Source: JBBQTU01 sp038213005
GTDB taxonomy: Bacteria; Planctomycetota; Phycisphaerae; Tepidisphaerales; Tepidisphaeraceae
DNA length: 14,528 bases
Reading direction: 5' to 3'
Assembly: GCA_038213005.1 (NCBI GenBank)
Contig: JBBQTU010000099.1
Location: forward strand, 1-14,528
Under the pieces are notes generated by a model. It did no database searches. It saw nothing but the letters and a program-made list of their open reading frames with translations, and had not been told where the DNA came from. The stretch's first letter is position 1. Each line of letters starts with the position of its first letter. A program made the translations under genes and the position numbers. Below are positions 12,267 through 14,528 of this stretch, piece after piece.

Positions 12267-12738
12267 TCACCGTCGTGCATCGCTTCGCCTGTCGTCACGG
12301 TGCCGGGGATGCTCCCCTGTGGGCGAGGGCAGAACCGTCGCTAGCACCGCCCAGACCACTGCGGCCGACGCTGCGCACAGCGACAGAACCGGCTCGCTGA
12401 TCGCCAGGCGCGTTCGCTGCAGCCCCACAATGACCAGCGACGTCCCCCCTTTGCCCAGGCGGTAGCCGAATACGTCGATCAGTTCCTTGGCGCGGTAGCG
12501 GGCGTCAAACGACAGGGGGATAGACCCACAGAAACCCAACCACCGCCACCGGCGTGGCCGCCATCGCATACGGCAACCCCGCCTTCCCGTAAGCGGCCTT
12601 GAAAAGCGTATTGGCCGGACTCCGCACCAGTTCATAGCCGCAAAACAGGCAAGCCGCCGACAAACTGACCCACAGCGCCGCCCAATACACGCGCCCGCGC
12701 GGGTTGACCAGCGAAGTATTTTCCCTATCGGCCGCCAT
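12267..12738 (-). pseudogene. Multi-pass transporter with a large internal deletion (MFS / ATP:ADP-antiporter-like)
   Basis: Two pieces of one membrane protein abut in different frames. From ATG 12738 (GGGGGAG 10 bases upstream), about 73 residues read as a cytoplasmic tail, a first membrane helix (RVYWAALWVSLSAACLFCGY), the loop ELVRSPANTLFKAAYGKAGL, and a second helix ending near 12520, before a TGA. Right there the next frame takes over with LSFDARYRAKELIDVFGYRLGKG, then VIVGLQRTRLA and a last hydrophobic helix (VLSLCAASAAVVWAVLATVL), to a TGA at 12267. The ARYRAKxxIDVFGYR loop and the opening match the two ends of roughly 430-residue MFS-like permeases related to ATP/ADP translocases (TLC). 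The middle, perhaps 250-300 residues, is gone. The family name is from memory of motifs, so it is moderate in confidence. Confidence 0.65.
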
Positions 12739-12869
12739 TCAATCCAGACTCCCCCGGCCCATCGGTAGCCAAAAGACCATGTCGCATGTGAACCTGCCGG
12801 CTGGCCCAAGCCGCCACGCTACACCTGCCGGCGCCGACACGATGCGTATTGAGCGCCTGTTTAATCCAG

Positions 12870-14357
12870 TTACTTCCCCGCGACGTTGCGGAATCGCTCG
12901 TAAGCCGATTCCCACGATGCATCGCCCGACGGCGTAAACGCCTTCACCGGGAAGCTGTTGCGGATGATCCTGCGGAGGTCGGCCAGCGACGTTACGTCGC
13001 CGGTCGCCATCGCCTGCACCAGGATGTTGCCCGCGGCCGTGGCTTCGACGGGCCCAGCGAGCACGTTGCGGCCGCAAGCGTCGGCTGCCATCTGGTCCAG
13101 CAGTTCATTCTGGCAGCCGCCGCCCACGATATGGATGACGTCGATCTGCTTGCCGGTGAGTTCCACCAACCCCTCGAGCGTGCGACGATAGGTCAGCGCG
13201 AGACTCTCGAGGCACGTGCGGATGTACTCACCCGGGCTCGCAGGAGTCTTCTGCTTCGTCTTCTTGCAGAAGGCCGCGATCTTCTGCGGCATCTGCCCGG
13301 GCTTGAGAAACGCCGCATGATCCGTGTCGATCAGCGCGGTGAAGGGTTTGGCCTCCGCCGCCATCTTCGTCAGCTCGGCATAGCTGTACTCGTGCCCCTG
13401 GCGCGTGAATTCACGGCGGCATTCCTGCACCAGCCAAAGACCGATGATGTTCTTGAGGAAACGGATGGTGCCTTCGGCACCGGCTTCGTTGGTGTAGTTG
13501 GCGGCCAGCGAGGCTTCATTGATGATCGGCTCATGGGTCTCAACACCCATGAGCGACCAGGTGCCCGATGACAGGTAGCACCAGTTGTCACGCTCGGCCG
13601 GCACGGCCGCCACGGCGCTGGCGGTGTCATGCCCGGCCGGGGAAATCACCGGCACATCCAGCCCGCACTCGGCGGCGACATCCGTCCGCAGATTCCCCGC
13701 GACCGTGCCCGACGGCGTGATCTTGCCCAGGAAATGCGTGGGGATGTTCAGGCTCATCAGAAGCGCCTTCGCCCACGCGTTTTTCTTGGGGTCAAACATC
13801 TGGCTGGTCGACGCGATCGAGCGTTCCTGCACCATTCGGCCGGAGAACAGGTAGGTAAACAGATCGGGCATGAACAGCAGGCGATCGGCCGCCGCCAGTT
13901 GCGGCGACTTGGCGTGTGCCATCGCCATGAGCTGGTAGATCGTATTGAGTTCCATGAACTGGATACCGGTGGCCTGGAAGATGGGCTTCCTGCCGACCTT
14001 GGCAGTGGCCTTACCCATCACGCCATCGTTGCGCGAGTCACGATAGCAGACGGGCAGCCCAAGGAGTTCGCCATTCTTCGCGACCAGGCCAAAGTCTACG
14101 CCCCATGTGTCCACGCCGATGCCCGCGAGCGACAGCGGCTTGCGGCCGGCATCGGTGCTGGCCGCCTTGCGCAGGCCCAGCTTCAGATCCGCCCAGATCG
14201 CGGGCAGGTCCCAATGGAGGTGTCCGTTCATGAGCACGGACGTGGTGGGAAAGCGATGCTTCACGTCCAGCGTCAGCTTTCGGCCGGAGAAAGTGCCCAG
14301 AACTGCCCGGCCGGACTCGGCCCCGAGGTCGAATGCAACGAATCGTTTCTGTGCCAT
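12870..14357 (-). CDS. rhaB: Rhamnulokinase (FGGY carbohydrate kinase)
   Basis: RhaB phosphorylates L-rhamnulose to rhamnulose-1-phosphate in rhamnose breakdown. The 495-residue protein begins with the phosphate-1 loop FVAFDLGAESGRAVLG (6-21). It also has HWDLPAIW (48-55), GIGVDTWGVDFGL (79-91), CYRDSR (104-109), the catalytic-base region SPAGHDTASAVAAVP (239-253), SSGTWSLMG (263-271), GLWLVQECRREF (306-317), GGGCQNELLDQM (412-423) and GPVEATAAGN (435-444). Asp-Leu-Gly-Ala-Glu-Ser and the GLWLxQECRR stretch mark rhamnulokinase within FGGY kinases. The length is normal and all regions are intact. The ATG at 14357 has AAGGA 5 bases upstream. No rhamnose isomerase or aldolase is in the window; they might lie beyond 14528. 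Downstream is the deleted transporter. L-fuculokinase is a less likely alternative. Confidence 0.92.
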   Translation of the reverse strand: MAQKRFVAFDLGAESGRAVLGTFSGRKLTLDVKHRFPTTSVLMNGHLHWDLPAIWADLKLGLRKAASTDAGRKPLSLAGIGVDTWGVDFGLVAKNGELLGLPVCYRDSRNDGVMGKATAKVGRKPIFQATGIQFMELNTIYQLMAMAHAKSPQLAAADRLLFMPDLFTYLFSGRMVQERSIASTSQMFDPKKNAWAKALLMSLNIPTHFLGKITPSGTVAGNLRTDVAAECGLDVPVISPAGHDTASAVAAVPAERDNWCYLSSGTWSLMGVETHEPIINEASLAANYTNEAGAEGTIRFLKNIIGLWLVQECRREFTRQGHEYSYAELTKMAAEAKPFTALIDTDHAAFLKPGQMPQKIAAFCKKTKQKTPASPGEYIRTCLESLALTYRRTLEGLVELTGKQIDVIHIVGGGCQNELLDQMAADACGRNVLAGPVEATAAGNILVQAMATGDVTSLADLRRIIRNSFPVKAFTPSGDASWESAYERFRNVAGK

Positions 14358-14383
14358 ACGGTTCCTTCTCTATGAGGGCTCGA

Positions 14384-14412
14384 AGTGTATTGCACGACGG
14401 CGAATGAGTGAA
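14384..14412 (-). promoter_or_regulatory. Possible promoter of rhaB
   Basis: On the minus strand TTCACT (14407-14412) and TACACT (14384-14389) are 17 bp apart, placing a start near 14377, about 20 bases before the ATG. Each box matches the consensus at 4 of 6 positions. Confidence 0.35.
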
Positions 14413-14440
14413 GAGGGACGACAAGGGATGCGCGGGGCAT

Positions 14441-14456
14441 GCCCGTTTTCCCGGGC
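14441..14456. repeat. Dispersed hairpin GCCCG-TTTTCC-CGGGC, copy 3
   Basis: The same arms and T-rich loop as the hairpins at 1023-1038 and 1202-1216, again preceded by a GGCATGC-like flank. It lies in the region upstream of rhaB; the bases from 14457 to the window end hold no gene I can support. Confidence 0.5.
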
Positions 14457-14528
14457 GAATGGGCGGCCACCGGTGTTGGCAGGAGCGGGATACCCGGCAA
14501 GAAGCGCGAGTTGTCGCGGGAGGGGGTG

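Noticed and set aside
13629..14375. 248-codon plus-strand open frame
   Set aside because: Antisense shadow of rhaB.

Overview
The window is GC-rich, gene-dense chromosomal sequence from a bacterium, mostly housekeeping and core metabolism with a few decayed mobile pieces. There is no rRNA, tRNA, CRISPR array, prophage or integrase. A Planctomycetota (Phycisphaerae-like) or other PVC-group source would fit the mix: a yellow/royal-jelly-like lipoprotein, a degraded REP-associated transposase with AGCCC-type hairpin arrays, a rhamnulokinase, and many G/C palindromes between genes. That assignment is an inference and nothing here proves it.

Left part (1-2380): the 3' end of pheT on the plus strand, then a minus-strand PTS EIIA (PtsN-like) gene with its own promoter and terminator. 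Next comes a degraded RAYT transposase carrying a nonsense codon and a frameshift, embedded in a hairpin array, with a fragment of a second RAYT beside it. A small exported protein with eight cysteines follows, with a good promoter and ribosome binding site.

Middle (2535-7143): nuoB stands alone behind a sigma70-type promoter and is followed 7 bp later by an RsgA-type GTPase that lacks the family's zinc-binding C-terminal module. Then come a beta-propeller lipoprotein with a strong terminator, a minus-strand SAM-dependent methyltransferase, and an unrecognised 198-residue plus-strand protein.

Sulfur region (7304-11133, all minus strand): rpmE lies downstream of a sulfate-assimilation cluster read in the order cysK, cysC, a PHP phosphoesterase, cysH. 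CysC makes PAPS, CysH reduces activated sulfate, and the PHP enzyme resembles nucleoside 3',5'-bisphosphate phosphatases, so it may clear the PAP released by a PAPS reductase. CysK then fixes sulfide into cysteine. ATP sulfurylase and sulfite reductase are not in the window. The cysK promoter carries two short dyads over its -35 and -10 boxes.

Right part (11187-14528, minus strand): a calcineurin-like metallophosphoesterase, a structured stretch resembling the 3' end of a group II intron, a transporter reduced to its two ends by an internal deletion, and an intact rhamnulokinase gene.

The points most worth following are the PHP enzyme inside the cys cluster, the CX4C spacing in CysH, the zinc-module-less RsgA, the small Cys-rich exported protein, and a dispersed palindrome that supplies the ribosome binding site of the PHP gene. 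I did not find a clear new multi-gene system.
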